A stretch of 64,000 nt of DNA from Streptomyces luteolifulvus (lineage in GTDB: Bacteria > Actinomycetota > Actinomycetes > Streptomycetales > Streptomycetaceae), in assembly GCF_008806595.1 (NCBI RefSeq), contig NZ_VZRB01000007.1, positions 248,001 through 312,000 on the forward strand. The letters are read 5' to 3'. Positions 14,848-23,815 of the stretch are shown here, piece by piece (position 1 is the stretch's first letter; each line of letters begins with the position of its first letter). The notes beneath the pieces were generated by a model. The model had not been told where the DNA came from and did no database searches. It saw nothing but the letters and a program-made list of their open reading frames with translations. Both the position numbers and the translations under genes were made by a program.

Positions 14848-17800
14848 TCAGTCGAACCAGCGGTCCCGCGCCAGCTCCCCCGTCCGTGACGGGTCCTCCA
14901 GGAGGGCCGCCACCTCGAAGCGGCGGGGCCACTGGCCCGCCGCCCAGGCGAGGCCCGCGGCCACGCCTTCCAGGGTGGCGGCGTGCAGGGCGCCGTCGCC
15001 GGTCAGGCGCCAGTCGATCTCCACGCCGTCGACGACGAGTTCCTCGTGTTCGACGTAGGTGTCCGGGGTGCGCGGACCGAGCAGGACGTGCACCGACTCC
15101 GGTACGTCGTGCTCGGTGCCCTCGGAGTCGACCTCCCCCGTGACGGACTCGCTCAGGCGCCGTACCTGGAACAGTTCGGCCAGCTCCGAGGCCCGTGAGG
15201 GTCGTACGGGAAGGAGCGGGACGCCCTCCGTGAACGGCAGCAGGTCCGGCGAGTCGACGACCACCGCGTCGGCCGCGTCCACGACCTCCACCCGGCCGTC
15301 GACGACGACCCGCAGCTCGTCCGGCAGGGTCACCTGCTCGGGGTCGAGTTCGGCCAGCGCGCCGTAGAGGGCGTGCAGCTGGGCGGCGGTGACCTCGCGG
15401 TCCGGGTCGGCCAGGCGGTCCAGGAGTTCGGCGGCGCCGCCCGGCTCGTCGAGCAGCGCGGCCACCGACGTCCTCACCCCCAGCGCCCGCAGCACCTGCT
15501 CGTCGTCGAAGCCGGTCGCGTCGGCCTCGTCGTACAGGCCGCGCAGGAGCGGGTCGCCGCCGGCCGCGAGCAGGCCCGCCGGGCGGCGGCCGTCCAGGAC
15601 CGGGTGGCCGCGCAGCCACCAGGCCGTGTACGGGCGTACGACCTCGTGCGTACCGTCGGGCAGCAGCATCCGCACGGGCTGGATGATCGCGTCGCGCAAC
15701 GGGGGCCGTGACAGCAGGGCGAGCGCCTGCGGCCACTTCTCGTCGTCCACGAGGTCCAGATCGCGTACGGCGACCAGTTCGGTGGCGACCGGCGGTACCG
15801 GGGTGTCCGGGAAGCGGTCCAGGACGTCCTCGCACCAGACGTCCACCGCGTCCAGCAGCCCCGCGTCGTCCGGTTCGGCGAAGTCACCGTCCCGCGGCTC
15901 CAGTTCGTCCGGGTCGAGGACGACGTCCGTGGCGCGGACGAGGGCGAAGTCGGCGAGCACCCCGCAGGCGGCCAGCGGCTGTTCGCCCCATTTCCCGGCC
16001 AGCTCGGCGTCCACGAAGGCCAGCTCGTCCTCCCGCATGACCTCGGCGAACGGGCTGCCGGGAAGGACGAGTTCGCCCGCGGGGGACAGCTCCCCGTCCT
16101 CGTCGGGGAGGGCGAGCGCGCCGAGCCAGGGCTCCTCGCCGGGCTCCAGGCCCGCGTCCCGGACCAGGGCGAGGACGGTGTCGGCCAGCTCCTCGGCGTC
16201 GGGCGCGTCCTCCTCCCAGGCCACGCCGCCCCCGTCGTCGAGGGAGGCGGCGACCGCGGCCCGCACCTGGGGGGTGGTCAGCACGGCCCGGGGAGTCGCG
16301 GGCAGCGCGCCGAGCTTTTCCAGCAGCGGGTGGGCGGCGTCCTCGTGGGCGACCTTGAGGCCGAGCCGGGCAAGCACCTCGGCGTCGATGCCGGCGGCGT
16401 CCGGGGTGGGCAGGAGGATCTGACGGGGCCCGATCGTCGTACGCCCGTCGGCGAGCGGCACGGGCAGGCCGGAGAGCCGGTCGGGGTCGACGCCGGCGAG
16501 GCTGTCGTACAGCCTCCGCCACCAGCCGGGGTCCTTCTCCAGTCCCGCGAGCCGGTCGATCGCGTCCGTCAGCGGGACCCGGGCCACGCCCAGTGTGCGC
16601 AGCTCGACGCGCCGTTCGAGCCCGGCGGGCAGCAGGGTGGGCAGCACCTCGGCGAGCACGCGCACGGTGTCGGCGCCCGCGCCCTCCACCACCTCGGCGT
16701 CGCGGGGGCGCAGGGATTCGGGCAGGTCGTCGGTGTCGTGGCCGCCAGGCTGCACGGCGGGCGGGAGAAACGCCGGGTGGGCGGGCGGGAGAAAGGAGGT
16801 GCGGGGCAGCCGTTCGAGGATCGCCTGCCGCAGCGCGCCGTCCAGTTCGCCCTTGCCCAGCGGGCCGGGCACGAGAGCGATGATGCCCTCGCTCACCGGC
16901 CGCCAGTCGGCGAGGAGTTCGGCGTACGCGTCCGCCGCGCGCTGGACGAGGAAGTCGGTCAGCGGGCCGGGAGCGGCGTGCCGGCGGGTGGTGTCCAGCG
17001 GGAAGGACGCGATGAGCAGGGCGGGGACGCCCAGGGGCTCGTCGCTGGGGGTGGGGGCGTGGACGTACGGGCTGGTGCGGGGACGGGCCGGGGTGCCGTC
17101 GTCGGCGGTGGGCACGGCCCAGGTGACCGACCAGTGGGGGCGCAGCCGCTCCTCCACGGGACGGTCGGCGAGGAGGTCGGGGGTGAGGGGGCCGTGCGCG
17201 GCGGCGGTACGCCAGCGGGTGGTGCCGTCCCGTGAGTCCTCCACGACCGTGTGGGCGCCCTCGGCGCGGCGGCGCAGGGTACGGAGGCCGTCGGTCTCGA
17301 TCACGACCTCTTCGAGGCCGGGGAGGGCGAGCAGCAGGGCGTCGTCGACGGCGTCGAGGAGCCTCTCGGCGAGGTCGGCGGCGGCCGTGTCGCGCAGCGG
17401 CAGGATGACGGCCGTGTCGTACGGGTCGGGGGCGGTGCCCTCGGCGGCGAAGGGGAGCCTCAGCAGCGGGACGTGACCGTCGCGGCGGCGGATCTCGTCG
17501 CCGAGCCCCGGGCTGTGCCGGGCGGCGTCGGCGGCCAGTTCACGGGCCTCGGCGAGGGACCAGCGGACACCGCCGTGGCGGCCCACGACCGCGGGCTCGT
17601 CGGTGACGGCGAGGACGGCGGCGAAACCGACGCCGAAGCGGCCGACCGCGCTGTCGGCGGAGTTCCGCTTTGCTGAGGCACGCAGGGTGGACAGCGACTC
17701 CACACCGGCCGCGTCGAGGGGCGCGCCGGTGTTGGCGGCGACGAGGACTCCGTCGCGGAGGGTGAGCCGGAGCCGTCCGGGCACGCCCGCCCGCGCTGCG

Positions 17801-17994
17801 GCGTCCGCGGCGTTCTGGGCGAGCTCGACGACCAGCCGGTCCCGGTAGCCGCCGAGGACAAGATCCTCCTCGGCGTTGGCGTCCTCGCGGAACCGTGCCG
17901 GGCTGGTGGCCCAGGCGTCCAGCACGCCGCGACGCAGACGGTCCGTCCCGAACGGATCGGCCCCCTCGGCCGCGGGCCGCACGAACTTGCTCAC
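14848..17994 (-). CDS. Sacsin N-terminal ATPase-like (GHKL) protein
   Basis: A 1048-residue protein with an N-terminal Hsp90-like GHKL ATP-binding domain. The N-box is ELAQNAADAA, the next nucleotide motifs are GVLVAANTGAPLDAAG and GRFGVGFAAVLAV, and LSTLRASAKR lies between them as in sacsin/SRR domains. The rest is a long acidic region without recognisable domains. The GTG at 17994 is preferred over the more upstream reading because GAGGAGAG lies 5 nt before it and the protein then begins VSKFVRPAAEGADPFG. Family members are common in Streptomyces and presumed chaperone-like; the client is unknown. Confidence 0.82.
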   Translation of the reverse strand: MSKFVRPAAEGADPFGTDRLRRGVLDAWATSPARFREDANAEEDLVLGGYRDRLVVELAQNAADAAARAGVPGRLRLTLRDGVLVAANTGAPLDAAGVESLSTLRASAKRNSADSAVGRFGVGFAAVLAVTDEPAVVGRHGGVRWSLAEARELAADAARHSPGLGDEIRRRDGHVPLLRLPFAAEGTAPDPYDTAVILPLRDTAAADLAERLLDAVDDALLLALPGLEEVVIETDGLRTLRRRAEGAHTVVEDSRDGTTRWRTAAAHGPLTPDLLADRPVEERLRPHWSVTWAVPTADDGTPARPRTSPYVHAPTPSDEPLGVPALLIASFPLDTTRRHAAPGPLTDFLVQRAADAYAELLADWRPVSEGIIALVPGPLGKGELDGALRQAILERLPRTSFLPPAHPAFLPPAVQPGGHDTDDLPESLRPRDAEVVEGAGADTVRVLAEVLPTLLPAGLERRVELRTLGVARVPLTDAIDRLAGLEKDPGWWRRLYDSLAGVDPDRLSGLPVPLADGRTTIGPRQILLPTPDAAGIDAEVLARLGLKVAHEDAAHPLLEKLGALPATPRAVLTTPQVRAAVAASLDDGGGVAWEEDAPDAEELADTVLALVRDAGLEPGEEPWLGALALPDEDGELSPAGELVLPGSPFAEVMREDELAFVDAELAGKWGEQPLAACGVLADFALVRATDVVLDPDELEPRDGDFAEPDDAGLLDAVDVWCEDVLDRFPDTPVPPVATELVAVRDLDLVDDEKWPQALALLSRPPLRDAIIQPVRMLLPDGTHEVVRPYTAWWLRGHPVLDGRRPAGLLAAGGDPLLRGLYDEADATGFDDEQVLRALGVRTSVAALLDEPGGAAELLDRLADPDREVTAAQLHALYGALAELDPEQVTLPDELRVVVDGRVEVVDAADAVVVDSPDLLPFTEGVPLLPVRPSRASELAELFQVRRLSESVTGEVDSEGTEHDVPESVHVLLGPRTPDTYVEHEELVVDGVEIDWRLTGDGALHAATLEGVAAGLAWAAGQWPRRFEVAALLEDPSRTGELARDRWFD

Positions 17995-18045
17995 GTTTAC
18001 TCTCCTCATCGGCGTGACGCGACTGAAGGTACCGCGAGGAAGCCA

Positions 18046-18105
18046 ACCAGCCCGTCCGGCGTTTGAGGACGAGGCCTTTCCGGCCGACGGGGTCCGGGGG
18101 TCCCC
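18046..18105. repeat. Streptomyces dispersed intergenic repeat (about 60 bp)
   Basis: The stretch beginning CCAACCAGCC/CGTCCGGCGT and running through a GAGGACGAGG core to a G-rich end matches, from memory, a sequence repeated many times between genes in Streptomyces chromosomes. It lies between the sacsin-like start and the DUF3027 stop. Only one copy is in this window, so repetition cannot be shown from the sequence alone. Confidence 0.5.
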
Positions 18106-18135
18106 AGGGCCGCGCACCACCAGGCACCCGCAGAC

Positions 18136-19062
18136 CTACGAGTGCCCCAGCTCCGCCGCATCCTCGTCGGAGACGACCGGCACGGACCCGGAGTCCGCCG
18201 CCGGCCGCAGCGGGAACGGGTCCACCTTCGTCTCGTCGATCACCGGCGGAGCAGGCTGCGGCGGCTTGGGCATGACCGCCGCCTCGGAGTGCCCGCCGCA
18301 CCCGTACGCCAGGGACACCACACGCCCGTCGGCCGGCGAGAACTCGTTGGCGCAGACACCGAAGGCCTGCCCCAGCGATCCGCCGATCGGGACGAGGAAG
18401 CCGCAGCTCACGCAGGACGCCGGGGCCGCCTGGGCCATCGGGGTCTTGGAGCCGTACGCGTCCTCCCAGCGGTCGGCGGAGACATGCAGCCCGTAGCGGG
18501 ACAGAACGCGGGCGCGCCGCATGCCGAGTTCCTCGGCGAGCGCGGCGATCGATCCGCGCACGGGGGCGACGGGAAGGCGGGCCGGAGGCGCCTCGGTGAC
18601 CTCCAGGTCCTCCGCCTCGACCAGCTCGGCCATCTCCTCCGAGACGGCGGAGTCGGGCAGCGGCTCGTCCTCACCGGTGTAGCCGGGCTCCAGACGCAGA
18701 TCCTCGGCATCGGTGGGCAGCAGGTCGCCGGGGCCCATGTCGCCGGGGCGCAGCCGCTCGCTCCACGGCACCCACTCGGGGGCGAGCAGCGCGTCCGGGC
18801 CGGGCAGCAGGACGGCCTCGTCCAGCGTGACGATCTTGGCGCGCGAGGCCCGGGCCACCGTGACGGCCCAGCGCCAGCCGCGGTACCCGAGCTCCTTGCA
18901 CTCGAAGAAGTGCGTGACGACGCGGTCGCCCTCGGACTCCAGTCCCGCGTGCTCGCCGACGACGCCGGGCGCGGCGGCCTCCTCGGCTGCGGCCCGCGCG
19001 AGGTCGACTGCCTCGGCGCACAGGCGGTCGGGGGTGCGGCTTCGCGTGGTCGCTGCGCTCAC
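18136..19062 (-). CDS. DUF3027 domain protein
   Basis: A 308-residue cytoplasmic protein of the actinobacterial DUF3027 family. The conserved FFECKELGYRGWRWAVTVAR segment (about residues 50-69) and LLPGPDALLAPEWVPWSERL (about 83-102) are recognisable. A later part contains CVSCGFLVPIGG followed by CANEFSPADGRVVSLAYGCG, which may bind a metal. The GTG at 19062 (VSAATTRSRTPDRL) follows AGGAGAG, though with long spacing. Function unknown; the gene is divergent from an MFS gene. Confidence 0.82.
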   Translation of the reverse strand: MSAATTRSRTPDRLCAEAVDLARAAAEEAAAPGVVGEHAGLESEGDRVVTHFFECKELGYRGWRWAVTVARASRAKIVTLDEAVLLPGPDALLAPEWVPWSERLRPGDMGPGDLLPTDAEDLRLEPGYTGEDEPLPDSAVSEEMAELVEAEDLEVTEAPPARLPVAPVRGSIAALAEELGMRRARVLSRYGLHVSADRWEDAYGSKTPMAQAAPASCVSCGFLVPIGGSLGQAFGVCANEFSPADGRVVSLAYGCGGHSEAAVMPKPPQPAPPVIDETKVDPFPLRPAADSGSVPVVSDEDAAELGHS

Positions 19063-19361
19063 AGGTATCGCTTCTCTCCTACGCCGTCTCTCTGGTGCGG
19101 CTGCCTTTGGCGGCGGGGCGGACGGAGCGGACCCGGGGACCGCGTCGACGTCCGCGCCCGATCGCTCTCGGGCGCACCTGTACCACCCATTCTGCGGGAT
19201 GGCTGAGATACGCACGCTACCTGTTCGTCGGCGCTCGGCCTACACCGACCGACCTCTTCGCCGCTCCGGGGCCGTGATTCCTGTGCTCCCAACCGACTCG
19301 CTCGGTGCCAAACGCGCCGTAAACCGCACTACGTACGCCGTTCTCGGGGCACTATGACGTC
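19063..19361. other. 299-bp divergent intergenic region
   Basis: The gap separates the DUF3027 start from the MFS start. Short ORFs crossing it are shadows of flanking composition. CACTAT at 19350-19355 followed by 6 nt and the MFS GTG is a plausible leaderless promoter for that gene. No other structure stands out. Confidence 0.4.
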
Positions 19362-20795
19362 GTGGCAGGCGCAAGGACACCCCAAGGAGCCACCGGGGTC
19401 GGTGGATCCAAAGGGATCAAGGGGAGCAGCCGGGACGGCGGGACGGGCCGGGTGCGCGGTTCCCTCCGCTCCGTCGGCCGTGTCCTGCACCTGCCGGTGA
19501 CCGGTCCGGCCCGCGGAATCCGCAAGGCGACCCATGCGCAGGGCGCCGGTGAGTCCGGTCTCGGCAAGCTGATCGAGCTGCACGGGGTGAACGGCGCCGG
19601 CGATGTCATGATCACCGTCGCCCTCGCCTCCACCGTCTTCTTCTCCGTGCCGACCGACGAGGCCCGTGGGCGCGTCGCGCTGTACCTCGCGATCACGATG
19701 GCGCCCTTCACGGTCCTCGCACCGGTGATCGGTCCGCTCCTCGACCGCCTTCCGCACGGCCGCCGGGCGGCGATGGCGGGCGCGATGCTCGCCCGGGCGA
19801 TGCTCGCGCTGATCATCTCCGGGGCGGTCGCCAGCGGCAGTCTGGAGCTGTATCCCGCGGCGCTGGGCGTGCTGGTCGCCTCGAAGGCGTACGGCGTCGT
19901 CAGAAGCGCCGTGGTGCCCCGGCTTCTGCCGCCCAAGTTCTCGCTGGTGAAGGCCAACTCGCGGGTCACGCTGGGCGGTCTCCTCGCGACCGCCGTGGCG
20001 GGGCCGGCCGCGGCGGGCCTGCAGGCCGTCGGGGATCGCTTGCCGCTGTACGGCGCCTTCGTGATCTTCCTCGTGGGTACGTTCCTGTCCTTCTCCCTGC
20101 CGCACAAGGTCGACTCGGCGAAGGGCGAGGACACGGCGCTGCTCGCCGCGGACGAACAGCATCTGCACGGGCCGCACCGGCAGCCGGTCAAGCGCCCCGG
20201 GCTGCGCACGGTCGGTCTCGCCGTCACCCACGCCCTCGGCGCCAACGCCGCCCTGCGCTGCCTCTCCGGCTTCCTGATCTTCTTCCTCGCCTTCCTGCTG
20301 CGGGAGCATCCGCTGACCGGCGAGAGCGCGGCGGTGTCGCTGGGGATAGTGATCGTCGCGGCGGGCGTGGGCAACGCGCTCGGTACGGCGGTCGGGGCGT
20401 GGCTCAGATCGAGGGCACCGGAGATCATCATCGTGACCGTCGTGGCGTTCGTGCTGGGCGCGGCGATCACCGCCGCGATCTTCTTCGGCGCGTTCCTGGT
20501 GGCGTGCCTGGCGGCGATCGCCGGGTTCGCGCAGGCGCTCGCCAAGCTGTCCCTGGACGCGCTGATCCAGCGGGACGTGCCCGAGTTGGTGCGTACCTCG
20601 GCGTTCGCGCGCTCCGAGACGATGCTGCAGATGGCGTGGGTGCTGGGCGGCGCGATCGGCATCGTGCTGCCGCTGAACGGCCCGCTCGGCATGACCGTGG
20701 CCGCCGCGATCGTCGCCGCGGGCTGGCTGACCACCCTGAGGGGCCTGCTGAGCTCGGCCCGGCACGGCGGGGCCACCCAGCCGCGTGTGGCCTAA
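19362..20795 (+). CDS. MFS transporter of unknown substrate
   Basis: A 477-residue major facilitator with a long glycine-rich cytoplasmic N-terminus (about 60 residues) before the first helix (DVMITVALASTVFFSVP). The loop GPLLDRLPHGRRAAM is the MFS loop 2-3 motif. A hydrophilic central loop of about 35 residues (SAKGEDTALLAADEQHLHGP and beyond) separates the halves. GTG at 19362 is the only reasonable start and is possibly leaderless. It is 63 bp upstream of a DUF2771 lipoprotein gene on the same strand. Confidence 0.85.
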   Translation: MAGARTPQGATGVGGSKGIKGSSRDGGTGRVRGSLRSVGRVLHLPVTGPARGIRKATHAQGAGESGLGKLIELHGVNGAGDVMITVALASTVFFSVPTDEARGRVALYLAITMAPFTVLAPVIGPLLDRLPHGRRAAMAGAMLARAMLALIISGAVASGSLELYPAALGVLVASKAYGVVRSAVVPRLLPPKFSLVKANSRVTLGGLLATAVAGPAAAGLQAVGDRLPLYGAFVIFLVGTFLSFSLPHKVDSAKGEDTALLAADEQHLHGPHRQPVKRPGLRTVGLAVTHALGANAALRCLSGFLIFFLAFLLREHPLTGESAAVSLGIVIVAAGVGNALGTAVGAWLRSRAPEIIIVTVVAFVLGAAITAAIFFGAFLVACLAAIAGFAQALAKLSLDALIQRDVPELVRTSAFARSETMLQMAWVLGGAIGIVLPLNGPLGMTVAAAIVAAGWLTTLRGLLSSARHGGATQPRVA

Positions 20796-20858
20796 CGAAT
20801 GGGCCACGCCGCACCCCAGGTAAAGGGACGGCCGAAGGCGCCCGATAGCCTTTCGGCC

Positions 20859-21371
20859 ATGACCTTGCTGCCCCGCGGCACCGCCGCTCCTGGATACCGT
20901 GCTGTGCGACGCCGCCGCGCCGTCGCCGCCGCCGGCGCCGTCGCCGCCGGACTGCTCGTCCTGTCGGCCTGCGACAAGCCGACGCCGCGCGCCACCGTGA
21001 CGGTCGGCAAGAACTCGGTGAGCGCCGAGGCCGCCTGCTACGACAACGGTGAGAACATCGGCCGCGCCGAGGCCACCAGGTGCGCCCTGAAGAAGGCGTC
21101 GGACTCGATCGAGGTCCCGCAGGGCGAGACGCTGCGCATCGGTGTCGACCCCGAGATCGCGGACACCGGCTGGGCCCTGTGGATCAACGGCCAGCAGGTC
21201 ACCCCCGTCTACAAGAAGACGTACTACTCCTTCCAGGGCGTCGACCTCTTCTCCGAGCAGCAGGGCCAGCCCGCGCCGAAGCAGCTGTACATCAGCATCG
21301 TCGAGCAGAACAAGGCCGGCTCGCAGTTCAAGGGCGTGTGGAACTTCAAGCTCAAGAACGAGAACGCCTGA
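20859..21371 (+). CDS. DUF2771 family lipoprotein
   Basis: A 170-residue lipoprotein. After basic residues (YRAVRRRRA) a hydrophobic segment ends in the lipobox LSAC, so the mature N-terminal cysteine is about residue 39. The mature part matches the actinobacterial DUF2771 family and includes two further cysteines (EAACYDNGE and TRCALKK), probably a disulfide. The ATG at 20859 is chosen because it places the signal sequence at the N-terminus. Function is unknown; it lies between the MFS gene and mqnB, all on the same strand. Confidence 0.85.
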   Translation: MTLLPRGTAAPGYRAVRRRRAVAAAGAVAAGLLVLSACDKPTPRATVTVGKNSVSAEAACYDNGENIGRAEATRCALKKASDSIEVPQGETLRIGVDPEIADTGWALWINGQQVTPVYKKTYYSFQGVDLFSEQQGQPAPKQLYISIVEQNKAGSQFKGVWNFKLKNENA

Positions 21372-21396
21372 TCCGCGGCCGTATCCGGATCCGTCC

Positions 21397-22110
21397 ATGC
21401 GCGTCCTCGTAGCCACCGCGGTCCCCGTCGAACGGGACGCGGTGGCCCGCGCGTTCGAGGGGCCGGTGCATGAGGTGCGCCTCCCGGGGGTGACCCTGCA
21501 TCAGGCCACCGGCGGCTACGACCTCGTCGCCGCCGGTGTCGGCCCCGCCCTCGCCGCCGCCTCCACCGCCGCCGCCCTCACCGCCGCGGCCCTGGACGGC
21601 GCCCCCTACGACCTGGCCGTCTCCGCCGGCATCGCGGGCGGCTTCCAGCCGGACGCGCCCGTCGGGTCGCTCGTCGTCGCCAACGAGATCACCGCCGCCG
21701 ATCTGGGCGCCGAGACGGCCGACGGTTTTGCGCCGGTGACCGAGCTCGGCTTCGGAACCGTCACCCATCGTCCACCGGAACCACTCGTACGGGGGGTGGT
21801 GGCCGCGACCGGAGCGCGCCCCGGTGCCGTCCTCACCGTGTCGACCGTCACCGGCACGGCCGCCCGCGCCGACGCGCTCCGCGCCCGTCACCCGCGCGCC
21901 CTCGCCGAGGCCATGGAGGGCTTCGGGGTCGCCGAGGCGGCCGCCGCGCACGGGGTGCCCGTGCTGGAGATCCGCGCCGTCTCCAACCCGGTGGGCCCGC
22001 GCGACCGCGCCGGCTGGCGCATCGGCGACGCGCTCACGGCCCTGACGGAGGCCTTCGGGAAGCTGACGCCCGTCCTGAAGAGTTGGAACTCACATGACCG
22101 CCCACACTGA
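21397..22110 (+). CDS. mqnB: Futalosine hydrolase MqnB
   Basis: A 237-residue cytoplasmic nucleosidase that removes the base from (aminodeoxy)futalosine in the futalosine route to menaquinone. The sequence begins MRVLVATAVPVERDAVARAF, has the phosphorylase/nucleosidase motifs GVGPALAAASTA and SAGIAGGF, and near the C-terminus EAMEGFGVAEAAAAHGVPVL and IRAVSN, typical of the family. ATG at 21397 begins 25 bp after the DUF2771 stop. It overlaps mqnD by 17 bp, so the two consecutive-pathway genes are co-translated. Streptomyces make menaquinone by this pathway. Confidence 0.93.
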   Translation: MRVLVATAVPVERDAVARAFEGPVHEVRLPGVTLHQATGGYDLVAAGVGPALAAASTAAALTAAALDGAPYDLAVSAGIAGGFQPDAPVGSLVVANEITAADLGAETADGFAPVTELGFGTVTHRPPEPLVRGVVAATGARPGAVLTVSTVTGTAARADALRARHPRALAEAMEGFGVAEAAAAHGVPVLEIRAVSNPVGPRDRAGWRIGDALTALTEAFGKLTPVLKSWNSHDRPH

Positions 22111-22957
22111 GCACCGGCAGCCCCTGCGGATCGCCTACTCCCCCTGCCCGAACGACACCTTCGTCTTCGACGCCGTGGTCCACGGCCGCGTGCCGGGCGC
22201 GCCCGCGCTGGACGTGACGTTCGCGGACATCGACCTCACCAACGGCATGGCCGAGCGCGGCGAGTTCGACGTGCTGAAGGTGTCGTACGCCGTACTGCCG
22301 TACGTCCTCGACGAGTACGCCCTGCTGCCCTGCGGGGGCGCGCTGGGCCGCGGCTGCGGGCCGCTGGTGCTCACCCGGGAGGCGGGCATCGACCTCACCG
22401 GCCGTACGGTGGCCGTGCCGAGCGAGAAGTCGACGGCGTACCTGCTGTTCCGGCTGTGGGCGGCGGACACGCTGCCGGGCCGGGTCGGGCAGATCGTGGT
22501 CATGCCCTTCCACGAGATCATGCCCGCCGTACGGGACGGGAAGGTGGAGGCGGGTCTCGTCATCCACGAGGCGCGCTTCACGTACCAGAACTACGGGCTG
22601 CACAAGCTCGCCGACATGGGCGAGCACTGGGAGAACACGACCGGGCTGCCGATTCCGCTGGGCGCGATCATCGCCAAACGCTCACTGGGCGCCGAGGCCC
22701 TCACGGGCCTGGCCGACTCGATCCGCGCCTCCGTACGCGCCGCCTGGGACGACCCCGAGGTCTCCCGCCCGTACGTCCTGGAACACGCCCAGGAAATGGA
22801 CCCGTCCGTCGCCGACCAGCACATCGGCCTGTACGTCAACGAATTCACACACGACCTGGGCGAGGACGGCTACGCAGCGGTACGCGGCCTCCTGACCCGA
22901 GCCGCAGCAGAGGGCCTGCTCCCCCCGCACCGTCCCGAGTCCCTGTCGTTTCCGTGA
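22094..22957 (+). CDS. mqnD: 1,4-dihydroxy-6-naphthoate synthase MqnD
   Basis: A 287-residue enzyme converting cyclic dehypoxanthinyl futalosine to 1,4-dihydroxy-6-naphthoate in menaquinone synthesis. It has a periplasmic-binding-protein fold used as an enzyme. The signature YSPCPNDTFVFDAVVHGRV is at residues 14-32, followed by the conserved FADIDLTNGMAERGEFDVLK and SYAVLPYVLDEYALLPCGGA blocks. The start ATG overlaps mqnB. The gene ends in front of a bidirectional hairpin. Confidence 0.95.
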   Translation: MTAHTEHRQPLRIAYSPCPNDTFVFDAVVHGRVPGAPALDVTFADIDLTNGMAERGEFDVLKVSYAVLPYVLDEYALLPCGGALGRGCGPLVLTREAGIDLTGRTVAVPSEKSTAYLLFRLWAADTLPGRVGQIVVMPFHEIMPAVRDGKVEAGLVIHEARFTYQNYGLHKLADMGEHWENTTGLPIPLGAIIAKRSLGAEALTGLADSIRASVRAAWDDPEVSRPYVLEHAQEMDPSVADQHIGLYVNEFTHDLGEDGYAAVRGLLTRAAAEGLLPPHRPESLSFP

Positions 22958-22966
22958 ACCGGCCGG

Positions 22967-22991
22967 CCGAGGGGCCGATGCCGCCCCTCGG
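22967..22991. terminator. Bidirectional hairpin between mqnD and the cold-shock gene
   Basis: CCGAGGGGC and GCCCCTCGG form a perfect 9-bp stem around a 7-nt loop, just after the mqnD stop and before the stop of the convergent cold-shock gene. Confidence 0.65.
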
Positions 22992-23018
22992 TCCGGGTGC
23001 GCCTGCGTGAACGCGTCG

Positions 23019-23402
23019 CTATACGTCCAGCTGGTCGGCGACCGCGCGCAGCAGGCCCGCGATCTTCTTGCCGGAGACCTTGTCGGGGTAGCGGCCCTTC
23101 TCGAGCATCGGGGTGATGTTCTCCAGGAGGGTCGTCAAATCCTGGACGATGGACGCCAGTTCGTCCGGCTTCTTGCGGGTCGCGGCCGCGACCGAGGGGG
23201 TCGGGTCGAGAACGGTGACCGAAAGTGCCTGGTCGCCGCGCTGACCGGCGACCACTCCGAACTCCACCCGCTGTCCCGGCTTGAGTGTCTCGACTCCGGC
23301 GGGGAGGACCGAGGAATGGACGAAGACGTCGCCGCCGTCGTCGCGGGAGAGAAAGCCGAAGCCTTTCTCACTGTTGAACCACTTGACCTTGCCGGTAGGC
23401 AC
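23019..23402 (-). CDS. Cold-shock domain protein with C-terminal extension
   Basis: A 127-residue nucleic-acid-binding protein. The first 65 residues are a cold-shock domain: [19 protein letters not shown] includes RNP1 and [10 protein letters not shown] is RNP2. Unlike a classic 67-residue Csp, it continues for about 60 residues, mostly helical ([20 protein letters not shown] then a [20 protein letters not shown] end). GTG at 23402 follows GAGGACAGAC. An 8-bp hairpin (23466-23486) sits in the upstream leader. Probably an RNA chaperone; the extension may mediate self-association. Confidence 0.85.
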   Translation of the reverse strand: MPTGKVKWFNSEKGFGFLSRDDGGDVFVHSSVLPAGVETLKPGQRVEFGVVAGQRGDQALSVTVLDPTPSVAAATRKKPDELASIVQDLTTLLENITPMLEKGRYPDKVSGKKIAGLLRAVADQLDV

Positions 23403-23566
23403 GTCTGTCCTCGTCCTCGTACTCGTCGGAAAACTGCTTCTGAAAACGGCTCTTGATAGCACTCGGGCGGGTCGTCGGGACCCGCCGGTACCAAGGCTAA
23501 TGCTCTTCAGGCCGGAGACAAGACGTCACCGTGTTGTTCCTTCGCGCAGGGAACTACCCTGGTCCG

Positions 23567-23815
23567 GTGCGTGACAAAACCCAAACGAATTCCGCCGTAC
23601 CCGGTGACCGACTGATCCGTGCCGGTGCCGTCGTGTTCTTCATCGGTGCCGTGGCCACACTCGTCACCGTGGCCCCGCTGTTCCTCGGAACGACGCCTTT
23701 TCCTCCCTACATGTTCGGATTGAGCATGCTGATGGGCGTCGGCTTCCTGCTGGCCGGTGCGGGAGTCCTGCGGTCCATCGCGGCGGGCCGCCGTCAGGCG
23801 CGGGCCGGACAGTAG
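23567..23815 (+). CDS. Small membrane protein, two helices
   Basis: An 82-residue protein with two hydrophobic segments (AGAVVFFIGAVATLVTVAPL and FGLSMLMGVGFLLAGAGVL) and a basic C-terminal tail. GTG at 23567 is supported by TACCCT at 23555-23560 and a 6-nt leaderless spacing; no ribosome-binding site is seen for this or the longer in-frame GTG at 23531. The last 22 bp overlap the convergent HAD gene. Function unknown. Confidence 0.75.
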   Translation: MRDKTQTNSAVPGDRLIRAGAVVFFIGAVATLVTVAPLFLGTTPFPPYMFGLSMLMGVGFLLAGAGVLRSIAAGRRQARAGQ

